DNA from: Chrysomallon squamiferum
Lineage: Eukaryota > Mollusca > Gastropoda > Neomphalida > Peltospiridae
Reading direction: 5' to 3'
Assembly: GCA_012295275.1 (NCBI GenBank)
Contig: CM022678.1
Location: 12,798,592-12,859,591 of the forward strand
Length of the DNA: 61,000 nucleotides
Each line of letters opens with the position of its first letter. Within the stretch, counting starts at the first letter, position 1. Shown in pieces: positions 25,908 to 38,100 of the stretch. Made by a program: the position numbers and the translations under genes. The notes beneath the pieces are model-generated. The model saw only the letters and a program-made list of their open reading frames with translations. It searched no databases and was not told the DNA's origin.

Positions 25908-26889
25908 TTTGCGAGGATTTTTTGCCATAACTTTTTATATCTGCATATTTGATTTTGTTTTTTTTCTGAACAATCTTAATTTATAATTAGTAATGAATTT
26001 ACTAAAAGCTACGCATAAACATATATATTTGTGGGCTATTTGTCGTAGCAGTAAAAGAATCACGGTAAAAGAATTTACATGCTACACCGGTCTATTTGAC
26101 TGGTATTACAAAACGTTGACTTCAACATTAATGCTAATGTGGCGGAACAAATTAACATTAAAGCAAATCAAGAGACTTTGACGCCGTTATTACTGACGCC
26201 GTTATTACTATAATGTTGTATTTGTTGATATTTAACATAATAGGGGAATTACTGTCATATATGAGCCTATTGTAGAAGCTAAAAGTTAACTGACACGACA
26301 CGGTATTTACATCGTTTCCTTTGGTTTCCTGTTGCAGTGTTTTTTTGTTGTTTTTGACAAATATTATATTCTGAGTTCACAACTTCATGTTAAACTATAG
26401 CAGTATAGATAAGGACCTACACAAGTATATAGTTAAACATAACATTTTCGTCTATATGTTTTTTAGTAAAATATGATTTCAGCATAGCAGATACACAGCT
26501 GAGCTTGCAATTTCATCTTGCTCATTTGTTACAAAAATGAGTGCAGATCTGAGACGTCACATGGCTGGTTTATAAAAGCGCTGCATAATATATTGTCATA
26601 TGTGTGCTTATAAAAGATAATTAAACAGTAATATATTCTTTAGTTTTGCTTACAACCATAATAATCGTTAGTGTATCAAATTAGTTGTTTACAAACCACT
26701 GTAATGACTGTTATTAGTTAATGTTATCTTGCTCCAGTGATATTTTATTTCACTTTTTTTTTTTTGACAGGTCTGAAATGTTGCTGTATATAGCAGTAAT
26801 TGATCCTAAGAAACACAACCTAATCTATATCTATCAAGTCTTGAGAATTGAAAAATAAGTAGTACTGAAACATGTTTAAAATGTGAACT
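25908..26889. other. Upstream region of ZNF-B
   Basis: Aligned with 20380-21411. A T-rich tract followed by ttgacag|gtctgaaatg places a likely 3' splice site at 26770, so the ORF probably lies in a terminal exon starting at 26771 with a non-coding exon upstream. That upstream exon could not be identified. Confidence 0.45.
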
Positions 26890-27822
26890 TTGATAAAAAT
26901 GGTTTCACAAATGGAAATCTTTAAAGATGTGGCATTTCGTACTCGTGAGAAACGTTTCAAATGTGAGGTTTGTTCAAAACGCTTTTCACATGGGAAGGAT
27001 CTGAGAAGACACACGAGAGTACATACTGGTGAAAAACCTTTTAAATGTGATGTTTGTGGGAAATGTTTTTCACTGAAGGGAAGTCTGCAGAGACATGCAG
27101 TTATTCACACTGGTGACAAACCATTCACGTGTGATATTTGCCACAAATGTTTTTCAAAAAATGAACATTTTAAAAGGCATATGAGAGTACATACTGGTGA
27201 AAAACCTTTTAAATGTGAAGTTTGTGGAAAATGTTTTCCAAGAAAAGATCACCTAAAAATTCATATTCGAATTCACACTGGTGAAAAACCTTTCAAATGT
27301 GAGGAATGTTCCAAATGTTTTTCAGAACAAAGTAATCTACAAATTCATTTGAGAATTCATTCTGCTGAAAAATCTTTTAAATGTGGCATTTGTGAAAAAT
27401 GTTTTACACAAAGTCATTATCTCAAAATCCACATGAAGCTACACATCGGGGAAAAACCATACAAATGTGGAATTTGTAAGAAATGTTTTACACTAAGTCA
27501 TTACCTTAAAAGTCATATGAAAATTCATACAGGTGAAAGACCATATAAATGTGATGTGTGTACAAAATGTTTTTCACGACAGGCAATTCTGCGAGATCAT
27601 ATGATGATTCATACAGGACTGAAGCCTTTTAAATGTGATGTTTGTACAAAACGTTTTTCACGAGGACCTCATCTTACCAGACACATGAAGCTTCATTTGG
27701 GTGACAACATTTTTAAATGTGAGATTTGTTCTAAAATGTTTTCACGGATTAAAGATCTGAATGGTCATTCCAAAATTCATGTGAATGAGCTTAATAATCA
27801 TATGAAAATATACACTGGTTAG
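26890..27822 (+). CDS. C2H2 zinc-finger protein with ten fingers (ZNF-B)
   Basis: An intact 310-codon frame in a single exon. After a short leader ([16 protein letters not shown]) come ten consecutive C2H2 fingers spaced by TGEKPF-type linkers. Examples are FKCEVCSKRFSHGKDLRRH (finger 1), [19 protein letters not shown] (2), FTCDICHKCFSKNEHFKRH (3), [19 protein letters not shown] (5), [19 protein letters not shown] (8) and [19 protein letters not shown] (10). Every finger keeps both Cys and both His. The short tail after finger 10 ends in KIYTG. There is no KRAB, BTB or other effector domain, so it is probably a nuclear DNA-binding factor made almost only of fingers. Translation may start at the second Met (26899), which matches the start of the paralogue. 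Its target and role are unknown. Confidence 0.93.
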   Translation: MIKMVSQMEIFKDVAFRTREKRFKCEVCSKRFSHGKDLRRHTRVHTGEKPFKCDVCGKCFSLKGSLQRHAVIHTGDKPFTCDICHKCFSKNEHFKRHMRVHTGEKPFKCEVCGKCFPRKDHLKIHIRIHTGEKPFKCEECSKCFSEQSNLQIHLRIHSAEKSFKCGICEKCFTQSHYLKIHMKLHIGEKPYKCGICKKCFTLSHYLKSHMKIHTGERPYKCDVCTKCFSRQAILRDHMMIHTGLKPFKCDVCTKRFSRGPHLTRHMKLHLGDNIFKCEICSKMFSRIKDLNGHSKIHVNELNNHMKIYTG

Positions 27823-28064
27823 AAATCTGTTATGTATTTTAAATGAAGGCAGAATCTACATTTTATTTTATATATATATATATATAATTTTATATATCTG
27901 CAAGTGTGCATGTGTGTGTGTGTGTGTATGTGTGTGTGTGTGTGTAAATGAAATTTGTAAAATATTTATTTAACATATTTATAATAATAATAAGGAAATA
28001 ATATGGAATTTTTAATTGTAAAAATTATATATAGTTTTATTTTATATTAACATTATAAATGTTT

Positions 28065-28070
28065 AATAAA
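28065..28070 (+). terminator. Poly(A) signal AATAAA of ZNF-B
   Basis: AATAAA 243 bases after the stop, conserved in the duplicate. A TG-repeat lies between it and the stop. Confidence 0.55.
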
Positions 28071-31000
28071 CAAATATATTTTAAAGCTGTTTTCTGTTAT
28101 ACTTAGAGACCAGTGGTGTATTGCATCAATTTATATTTATGAAAACTTTATTCAGAAACACTGAATTGAGAGTTGAAGGGTAATTCAAACAACTGACAAC
28201 ATGAACTGTTCACATATTACAATTTTAAACTAATTCTGATAAACTTAATTGTGCAGCACCGCTAGAATATTCCATTAAACTCAATAAAGAGTTCTCTGTA
28301 AACAAGAATATAATATATATTTGTTATGTTTTTAAACAGGGCTAAATTTTAAGGGAACAGGCTATTCATAAGAGATGATAATGTCTGTTACAGTACTTCT
28401 TTACACTTCTTATTAATTTTTCTTATTCATCCTGTATTTAACGTTTTATTATTTCTACTAAAATAGTGCTGTACTTTATTTAGGTTCTCCATTCTTGCTG
28501 TTATTATTCATTTTTTGATCTTGATCATTTTAATATTAAATGTATTAATTTTTCATCTTAAAAGTCTTTTTTATATACAATTTATTTTTTATTTTGAGCA
28601 TATTCTTATTGTTTCTTAATACCCAGTCTTGCTTTCTTTTCTTTTTCTTTTCTTTTTTGACAAGTATTTCATGCTGAGCACTTTTATTAATCTTGTTACG
28701 TTACTGCACCACAGCTGATAATTGTCTAAATATTACCTCAGATTTTTGTCATGTAACTAAAAAAACAGATATATAAAGAAAATAACAGTAACAATACACA
28801 CATTCCTAATTTACCCTCAAACAGACCAACCACATCACTTTATAGTTTTATGACTCCAGCTGAACCCATTGTTCTCCAACTGCCTCATCCAGAGTCAAAC
28901 ATAATGAAGTGATAGCATGCTTACATCATGTAAATATTAATTATAAGTCTATTAGTATCAAGCATGATTTATTGTAATATTCTCTAGGGCTCACACTTTG
29001 CAAGTGTATATCAGTAAACAGTAAATCGGTGGAATTTATGAAAGTTCACGGAGAGAGCCACAGAGTTTTGTTGTCATGGAGCTCATCCAAATCTTGAGGC
29101 ACTATGGCAACTCTGGAAGGCATCAATGGACTTTGCATATGTGCAAAGTATGAAGCATTTATAATATTTTTATATCTTCTTGTTCTTCTTCGTTTTTATT
29201 CTTCATTTTTGTTTGTTATTTCTTCAGTGTTCTTGTTTCTTAATGATTACTTTGCCAGTCTACCAGAAAATGGTAATAGCTGAACCTATACATTTAAATT
29301 AAATTATAATTTTACATTAAGTAATAATAATAATAATAATAAATGTATATATGTTCATATCCTTGGCAGGAACTGGCATGTCATTAACTTCTTAATACCA
29401 TTTTAAAGAACTGATGTCATATTTTTAAAATTATTTAAAAAAAATTTCAAGCTCTTTCTGTCGATATGAATAAAAATAAAATCGGACTAACTTAAAAAAA
29501 TTTCCTGACATACTGCTGTTTTTACCAAGAAACTGAAAATGAATTTTAATACAATTTTTATTTTGTTATTTATTTTTAAATTTACAATTTCATATTGATT
29601 TTCTAAAGACTTCTTTGGCATGTAAAGCTTATCTATAAATAATAATAATAATAATTGAGTCTGATATATTTAATACTTATTTTTTTTTCATCAAATATGT
29701 TTTTATTTTGAGTTTTCTATTAGCCATTATAATGCAACATTTTGCATATCCTTTCTGGTTTTATTTTCAAAACAGAATTAAAATAAGATGATTAGGGACA
29801 ACAAACAACTGATATATTCAAAAGGTACATTTATTGATCATAATGAAGAATAAATAATAATAAATCGGTAAAGTACTAAAAATGCTAAACATAACTTAAC
29901 AAGATGGCATACAACTTGGATGTAGTTTGAAAATTCTTTATGACAAAGAAAATCCGGTTATTTTCTTCTTTTAATTTGCATTTCTACTGTAACAGATTTC
30001 ATGCATATCTAAAAAGAGGTTTCAACTAAATTTGGACAGAAATAAACCAAACAAGAATCTTTTCAAAATATCTTAATTATTTGGAAACAAAAGCTGTACA
30101 ATATCTAAAAAAAAAGCTTAAGAAATAATTTTTGTAATGGAAATATAATATTTTTAGTTTTTAAAATAAATAATGCATCAAAATTTTATAAGAACAATTA
30201 GCTTCATAATTCATTAAATAAATTTTGTGAATATAATGGACAAACCTTCTTCATAAACAATGAAAAACAGAAAATTATGACTTATTTACTTTTATTCCAA
30301 TTGTTAGATACATAATATATTTGAGATAAATTATATTAAAACAAAATTTAGGATAATTGTTAATATTTCTTTCATAAGTTAGTTTTATACATCAGTATGT
30401 TATCCTTCCTAACACTGTATATTTCTAAAAGCAATGTATAAAGACTAGTCTGTAGATGTTAAGTATTATATAAATGACTACTTCAAAAAATTAACTCTTA
30501 TTCTATAAATAAATAAAGATCTACTACATACTATTAATATATTACTCTAGTAATTTATATTTATAAATGTATAACAGTATAAGTTTATAAATTTTAATTA
30601 TTTGGAAACAAAAGCTGTACAATATCTAAAGCAAAAGCTTAAGAAATAATTTTTTGTATAATTTTTGTACAGTAAAATGATAAGTTTGCAACTATGTCGT
30701 TTATTTCAAAAGCATCAAAAGAAATGCATAATTTATGAATCCAAGTCATTTTTTCAGCTGACTAAACTGCAAACAGCTGATTTCCTGTTAAAACTTCTAT
30801 ATTTGAAATTAATGTCAACATTCAGTGTTTTAAAGAATTACTATTTTACCAAGATTTTTCTCAACTCTCTGTCTCTGCTGAATACTGAAACAATTTTTTC
30901 TAGCTGAATAAAAAAACAAGCAGCTGAATTCTTGTTAATGCTGTTCTATTCAATATTAATGGCTGCATGTCAAGATTCAGTGTTTTAGAAATGTAGAACT

Positions 31001-32062
31001 GACTCTTTTACTAAGATATTCTCTATACTGAATAGTGTGAAAACTCATCAGCTACATTAAAAACAAATCTCTAGAAATAAAACTAAGAGCTGAAAACAAA
31101 GGTTTATTCAGACTTGTACAATTCATCAAAGTAATCAAGATGACTGAGGTTTCAACATTAGATGGTTGTTCTTATGTATAGAATTATTCGTAAATCTCAT
31201 AATTGAAAAGATTTTATGTTTTAATGGTGACAGTGATGTTATGTTTGTTACAAGTATTGTAAAGATTTTATGTTTTAATGGTGATATTGATGTTTTCCCA
31301 TACAGTAATCATCAATGGTAAAATGTTGGAAGACAAGTGACCAGTTAGATGTTTTAGTAAAGAATTTTGAAAATCTTATTTTGGATATTCCTATAAATGA
31401 GGGCATGTGCATGCAATTTGTTTCTAAATTTACATGTAACTTTTTAGTCATGCAAAAAATATACACAATATTTATGTTTCAATTTCATTTCTATGATCAT
31501 CATCATCATCGTCATTATTATTATGCAATAAACCCACAGTTTTAATATGATAGTTAAAAATGCTGTCATTTTATTTATTGAAAAATCATAATATGGAATA
31601 CTGCTTATATTAAATACAGGTTGGCACATGTTCATATACAAACAAACACTTTTTACTTTTTTGTTTGGAAAATTAAATTTGATACACACTGACAACAGAT
31701 AATATTATGAACAAATAATAATAGTAATAATAAGAAGAAAATAACAGTAATAATAATAACAGTCTCTTATGGCCACATTTGTTTTTTCTATAAGTAACAT
31801 TTTGACTGACTTCTCAGACTGACAAGCTGATATTGAACTAATCCAGTATTATTATCCAAGATGATAATGACAGTGATCCAGTGTAATGATCCAAGTTCAC
31901 AGTGACACTGGTCCAGTGTGATAATCCAAGCTGATTAACTCATATCATACTTGCTAGTCACTGTGTTTGATATTAGCAGGACTGATAAAACAACCATTAA
32001 AAACTGAAAAGAGAAATCAATGTATTACCACTTTCTTATATGGCATATCCTTACATCATTTT
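28071..32062. other. Intergenic: end of duplication and unique AT-rich DNA
   Basis: 28071-30170 belongs to duplication copy 2. A short motif, atttggaaacaaaagctgta, occurs at about 30078 and again at about 30600, a local repeat. No supported gene; the open frames at 30665-30907 and 31315-31695 have no recognisable content. Confidence 0.5.
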
Positions 32063-32068
32063 TTTATT
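32063..32068 (-). terminator. Candidate poly(A) signal of the tetraspanin
   Basis: TTTATT on the plus strand reads AATAAA on the minus strand, at a plausible distance after the candidate terminal exon. Confidence 0.3.
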
Positions 32069-32124
32069 ATGATCCTGAATATTGAATTGGGCAGTGAGAA
32101 GCATTTTAGGGTTTTGAATTATGA

Positions 32125-32169
32125 TTACTTCCCTTGTAAGTTTAATCTGGATATCACACTTATAATAGC
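32125..32169 (-). CDS. Candidate terminal exon of the tetraspanin
   Basis: Phase-0 continuation AIISVISRLNLQGK and a stop would extend TM4 to about 20 apolar residues and leave a seven-residue cytoplasmic tail. The acceptor (ctatccagccatacag) is weak in pyrimidines. AATAAA follows on this strand at 32063-32068, 57 bases past the stop. An alternative phase-0 frame (NCPYVLYFVFFY) follows ttatccag near 32380. Neither can be chosen without a transcript. Confidence 0.3.
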   Translation of the reverse strand, partial: AIISVISRLNLQGK

Positions 32170-35100
32170 CTGTATGGCTGGATAGTTCTAGTTGAATATC
32201 AAATCAGAATTTCAGATCTTGCTCAAAAATGATTTAAATACAGATCTGCTTGCTTGCTCAGAGTAATGTGCAGACTCATTTATGATAACTTAACAATTGT
32301 TGTTAAAATGTTTGTAATAAAATTGGTTACGAATGTCAAACTGATTGTAAAAGAAAACGAAATACAGTACATATGGACAGTTCTGGATAAGTTTTTATTT
32401 TTTATTTTTTATTTTATTTTTTTTTTTTTGAGACCCTGAAACTTGAACTATTACAGAGAACATTTGTTAATAAATAATTCTAGTTATTTCACAGTGACTG
32501 CTCCATCAAAGGTCATGGTATGTGCTATCCTGCTTTTTATCAAAGATGGAAAAAAAAAAATCCTTTTCTGATAACTAGCTCATGGAAAAGCTTGAACAGG
32601 ATTACATTCATCATGTTCAGCCCCGGTAATTAATGTTTATAAATGTTTACCTGTAATCCTAGTATTGATGTCCCTAATCCAATAATTACACCTTGATAGT
32701 TGATAAACAGCTGTTCGATGTGGCTTTTACAACCCTGAAATTAAAGTATATTATGACTGTTAAAAAAAGACAACCCTGGAACAGTTATTTTCAGATGCAC
32801 GAAATGTATATAGTGTAATTATAACTCAATACATTGTGTCTACTTAAAAATGATTGTTTCTTTGTTCCCAACCTTTGTTATTAATAAAGTTTGATAGTAC
32901 AAAGGAGCTTCCCTAATTTTGTATGTATGATCATTATATAACTTGTTTTTCTTTAATGCTGTAAAGTTATTAAGGTTTTATCAGTTGTAAAATATAGATT
33001 TGTTTATTTTTTAAACATAAAAGTTTACATAATTTTAAAATGAAAAAGGCAAATTTTTATTTACTTTATTAATATTTTTTTATTTTAAATATAACTGCAT
33101 TTGAAAGCTAATTATTTCAAAACATGATAGTTTTCTTCTTTGTAAAGTTCATGAATTTGAATAATCTCATTTTCACCTGTTTTATATTTGAATTGTCAAC
33201 AGAGGGCGCTGTGACACATTTATTAGTTTCCGTTTTGTTGGAGGATTTGCAGCACGTTTCTGGTATTTTAGCCTCTCCTACTTCCGGTATGGTTCGATTC
33301 CATTGACTTTCAGTCAAGTCAAAATCTGTCCCGTTCTTCCAGCCACAACATTTTTGCTGAAATAGGTAGGTAGATTTATTTATTTATTTATTTTAAATTA
33401 AATTTAAACAGTGAAAATTATACTTCCTTCCATTAGTGACTAAAGCAAGAGGTGTGACAGCTAATGGACTTTTGTTTATAATAATACGTCTGACATTCAA
33501 GTGTCATCCTTCCAACTAAACTTGTTAATAATAATACGTCTCACAGTCACGTTCCATCCTTCCAGCTACACTTCTAAATAATAATACATCTGACATTCAC
33601 ATGTCATCCTTCAAGCTAAACTTGTTAATAATAATACGTCTGACAATCACGTATCATCCTTCCAGCTACACTTCTAAATAATAATACATCTGACATTCAT
33701 ATGTCATCCTTGAAGCTAAACTTTTTAATAATAATACGTCTGACAGTCACGTTTCGTTCTCCCAGCTAAACTTGTTACAAATAGTACGTCTCACAGTCAC
33801 ATATCATCCTTCCAAATAAACTTGTTAATAATACATATCCTTGACAGTAACGTATCATCCTTCAAGCAACACTTGTTAATAATACATATCCCTGACAGTC
33901 ACATATCATCCTTCCACTAAACTTGTTAATAATAATACGTCTCACAGTCACGTTTCATCCTTCCAAATAAACTTATTAATAATGCATACGTCTGACAGTG
34001 ATGTTTCATCCTTCCAGTTAAACATGTTAATCATACATATCCCTGACAGTCACGTATGATCCTTCAACCGAAACTTCTTAATAATACATCTGACAGTGAC
34101 GTATCATCCTTCCAAATAAACATGTTAATAATACATATCCTTCAGATTCACATATCATCCTTACAGCTAAACTTTTAAATAGTAATACATCTGACAGTCA
34201 CGTATCATCTTTCGAAATAAACTTGTTAATAATAATACAGTCACGTATCATCCTTCCAAATAAACTTGTTAATGACACATATCCCTGAGAGTCACGTATC
34301 ATCCTGGCAGCTAACCTTCTTACCTTCGTACATCTGACAGTCACGTTTCATACTTCCAGCTAAACTTGTTAATAATACATATCCCTGACAGTCACGGTTA
34401 ATCCTTCAAGCTAAACTTGTTAATAATAATACGTCCGACAGTAAACTATAATCCTACCAGCTAAACTACTTAATAATAATACATTTGTCTGTCACGTATC
34501 ATCCTTCCAAATAAACTTCTTAATAATATATATTCCTGACAGTGAGGTATCATCATTCCAGCTAAACTTGTTAATAATACATATTCCTGAGCGTCACGTA
34601 TCATCATTCCAGCTAAACTTGTTAATAATACATCTGACAGTCACGTATCATAAACTTGTTAATAATACATATCCCTGAGACTCAGGAGTCATCCTTGTTA
34701 ATAATAATATATTTGACTGTCACGTATCATCCTTCCAAATAAACTTCTTAATAATACGTATTCCTGACAGTCAAGTATCATCATTCCAGCTAAACTTCTT
34801 AATAATACATATCCCTGAGACACGAGAGTCATCCTTCCAGCTAAACTTGTTAATAATAATACATCTGACAGTCACTATCATCCTTCCAAAAAAACTTCTG
34901 ACTAATACATATCATTGAGAGTCGCTTTTCATCCTTCAACCTAAACTGGTTAATAATAATCTATCTGACAGTCACGTCTCATCCTTCCAAATAAACTTGT
35001 TAATAATACATATTCCTGACAGTCACGTATCATCCTTCCAAATAAACTTGTTAATAATACATATTCCGGACAGTCACGTATGATCACTTCAGCTAAACAT

Positions 35101-38100
35101 GCTAATAATACATATCCTTGAGATTCGCGTATCATCCGTCCAGCTAAATTTGTTAATAATAATACATCTGACAGTCACCTATCATCCTTCCAAATCCACT
35201 TGTTAATAATACATCTTCCTGACAGTCACGGATCATCCTTCCCTCTAAACTGATTAATATTAAATCATCTGACAGTCACCTATCATCCTTCCAAATAAAC
35301 TTGTTAATAATACATATTCCTGACAGTCACGTATCATCCTTCCAAATAAACTTGTTAATAATACATATTCCGGACAGTCACGTATGATCACTTCAGCTAA
35401 ACATGCTAATAATACATATCCTTGAGATTCGCGTATCATCCGTCCAGCTAAATTTGTTAATAATAATACATCTGACAGTCACCTATCATCCTTCCAAATC
35501 CACTTGTTAATAATACATCTTCCTGACAGTCACGGATCATCCTTCCCTCTAAACTGATTAATATTAAATCATCTGACAGTCACCTATCATCCTTCCAAAT
35601 AAACTTGTTAATAATACATATTCCTGACAGTCACGTATCATACTTCCAGCAAAACTGGTTAATAATAATAATACATCTGACAGTCACCTATCATCCTTCC
35701 AAATCCACTTGTTAATAATAAATCTTGACAGTCACGGATCATCCTTCCCTCTAAACTGATTAATATTAAATCATCTGACAGTCACCTATCATCCTTCCAA
35801 ATAAACTTGTTAATAATACATATTCCTGACAGTCACGTATCATCCTTCCAAATAAACTTGTTAATAATACATATTCCTGACAGTCACGTATCATCCTTCC
35901 AAATAAACTTTTTAATAATACATATTCCTGACAGTCACGTATCATACTTCCAGCAAAACTGGTTAATAATAATAATACATCTGACAGTCACCTATCATCC
36001 TTCCAAATCCACTTGTTAATAATACATCTTCCTGACAGTCACGGATCATCCTTCCCTCTAAACTGATTAATATTAAATCATCTGACAGTCACCTATCATC
36101 CTTCCAAATAAACTTGTTAATAATACATATTCCTGACAGTCACGTATCATACTTCCAGCAAAACTGGTTAATAATAATAATACATCTGACAGTCACCTAT
36201 CATCCTTCCAAATAAACTTCTTAATAATACATATTCCTGACAGTCACGTATCATACTTCCATCAAGACTGCTTAATAATAATACATCTGACAGTCACCTA
36301 TCATCCTTCCAAATAAACATTTTAATAATACATATTCCTGGCAGTCACGTATCATCCTTCCCCCTAAATTGGTTAATAATCTTACAGCTGACAGTCACGA
36401 ATCATCCTAGCAGCTTAACAAATCGTCTGAAAGTCACTTATTGTCCTTACAAATAAACTTGTTAATAATACATATTCCCGAGACTATTGTATCATCCATC
36501 AAGCTAAACTGGTTAATAATATTACATCCGGCAGTCACGTATCATACTTCCAAATAAACCTTTTAATAATACATATTCCTGACAGTCACGTATCATTCTT
36601 CAAGCTAAACTGGTTAATAATATTATATCTGACAGTCACCTATCATACCTCCAAATAAACTTGTTAATAATACAAATTCCTGACAGTCAAGTATTATCCT
36701 TCCCGCTAAACTGGTTAATAATCTTACAGCTGACAGTCACGAATCATCCTAGCAGCTTAACTGGTTAATAAATCGTCAGAAAGTCACCTATCATCCTTCC
36801 AAATAAACTTCTTAATAATACATTTTCCTGACAGTCACGTATCATACTTCCAGCAAAACTGGTTAGTAATATATCTGACAGTCACGTATCATCCTTCCCG
36901 CTAAACTGGTTAATAATCTTACAGCTGACAGTCACGAATCATCCTAGCAGCTTAACTGGTTAATAAATCGTCTGATAGTCACGTATTGTCCTTACAAATA
37001 AACGTTTTAATAATACATATTCCTGACAGCAAAACTGGTTAATAATAATACATCTGACAGTAACGTATCATACTTCGAAATTCGCTTGTTAATAATACAT
37101 CTTCCCGACAATCACGGATCATCCTTCCCTCTCAACTGATTAATATTAAATCATCTGACAGTTACGTTTCATCCTTCCAAATAAACTTGTTAATAATACA
37201 TATTCCTGACAGTCATATATCATCCTTCCCGCTAAACTGGTTAATAATAATACATCTGACAGTCACCTATCGTCCTTCCAAATAAACTTGTTAATAATAC
37301 ATATTCCTGACAGTCACGTATCATACTTCCATCAAAACTGCTTAATAATAATACATCTGATACCTACGTATCAACCTTCCAAATAAACTTGTTAATAATA
37401 TCTATTCCTGTTAGTGACGTATCATACTTACAGCAAAACTGGTTGCTAATAATACACCTGACAGTGACCTATCATCCTTCCAAATAAACTTGTTAATAAT
37501 ACATATTCCTGACAGTCACGTAGTTTCCTTGCAGTTAAACTTGTTAATAATAATATATCTGAGAGTCACGTATATCCTTACAAATACACTTTTTAATAAT
37601 ACATATCTGAGAGTAGCGAATCATACTTCCAGCAAAACTGGTTAATAACAATACATCTGAGAGTCACGTATCATCCTTCCAAATAAACTTTTCAATAATA
37701 CATATTCCTGACAGTCACGGTCCATCCTTCCAGCTCAACTGGTTAATATTATTACATGGGACAGTCACGTATCATCCTTGCAGCTTAACTGGTTAATAAA
37801 TCGTCTGACAGTCACGTATTGTCCTTCCAAATAAACTTATTAATAATACATATTCCTGAGACTCCTGTATCATCCTTCGAGCTAAACTGGTTAATAATAT
37901 TACATCCGACAGTCACGTATCATACTTCCAAATAAACTTTTTAATAATACATATTCCTGACAGTCACGTATCATACTTACAGCAAAACTGGTTAATAACA
38001 ATACATCTGACAGTAACGTATTATTAAGAAGTGGATTTCGAAGTATGATACATCTTCCTGACAGTCACGGATCATCCTTCCCTCTAAACCGATTCATATT

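Larger units (their letters stand above)
24437..30170. repeat. Tandem segmental duplication, copy 2
   Basis: The second copy of the PASK-promoter/zinc-finger segment. It lacks the 19230-20165 block, has about 170 bases of its own near 25620-25790, and has diverged by many substitutions and microsatellite-length changes. The duplication is therefore not recent. Similarity fades near 30165. Confidence 0.85.

Noticed and set aside
30665-30907. 80-codon plus-strand ORF after ZNF-B
   Set aside because: AT-rich composition and no motif; chance open frames of this size are expected here.
35807-36019. Repeated-peptide frame (LLIIHIPDSHVSSFQ) in the giant array
   Set aside because: It arises because the ~51 bp units are in phase for a few copies; neighbouring units break the frame.
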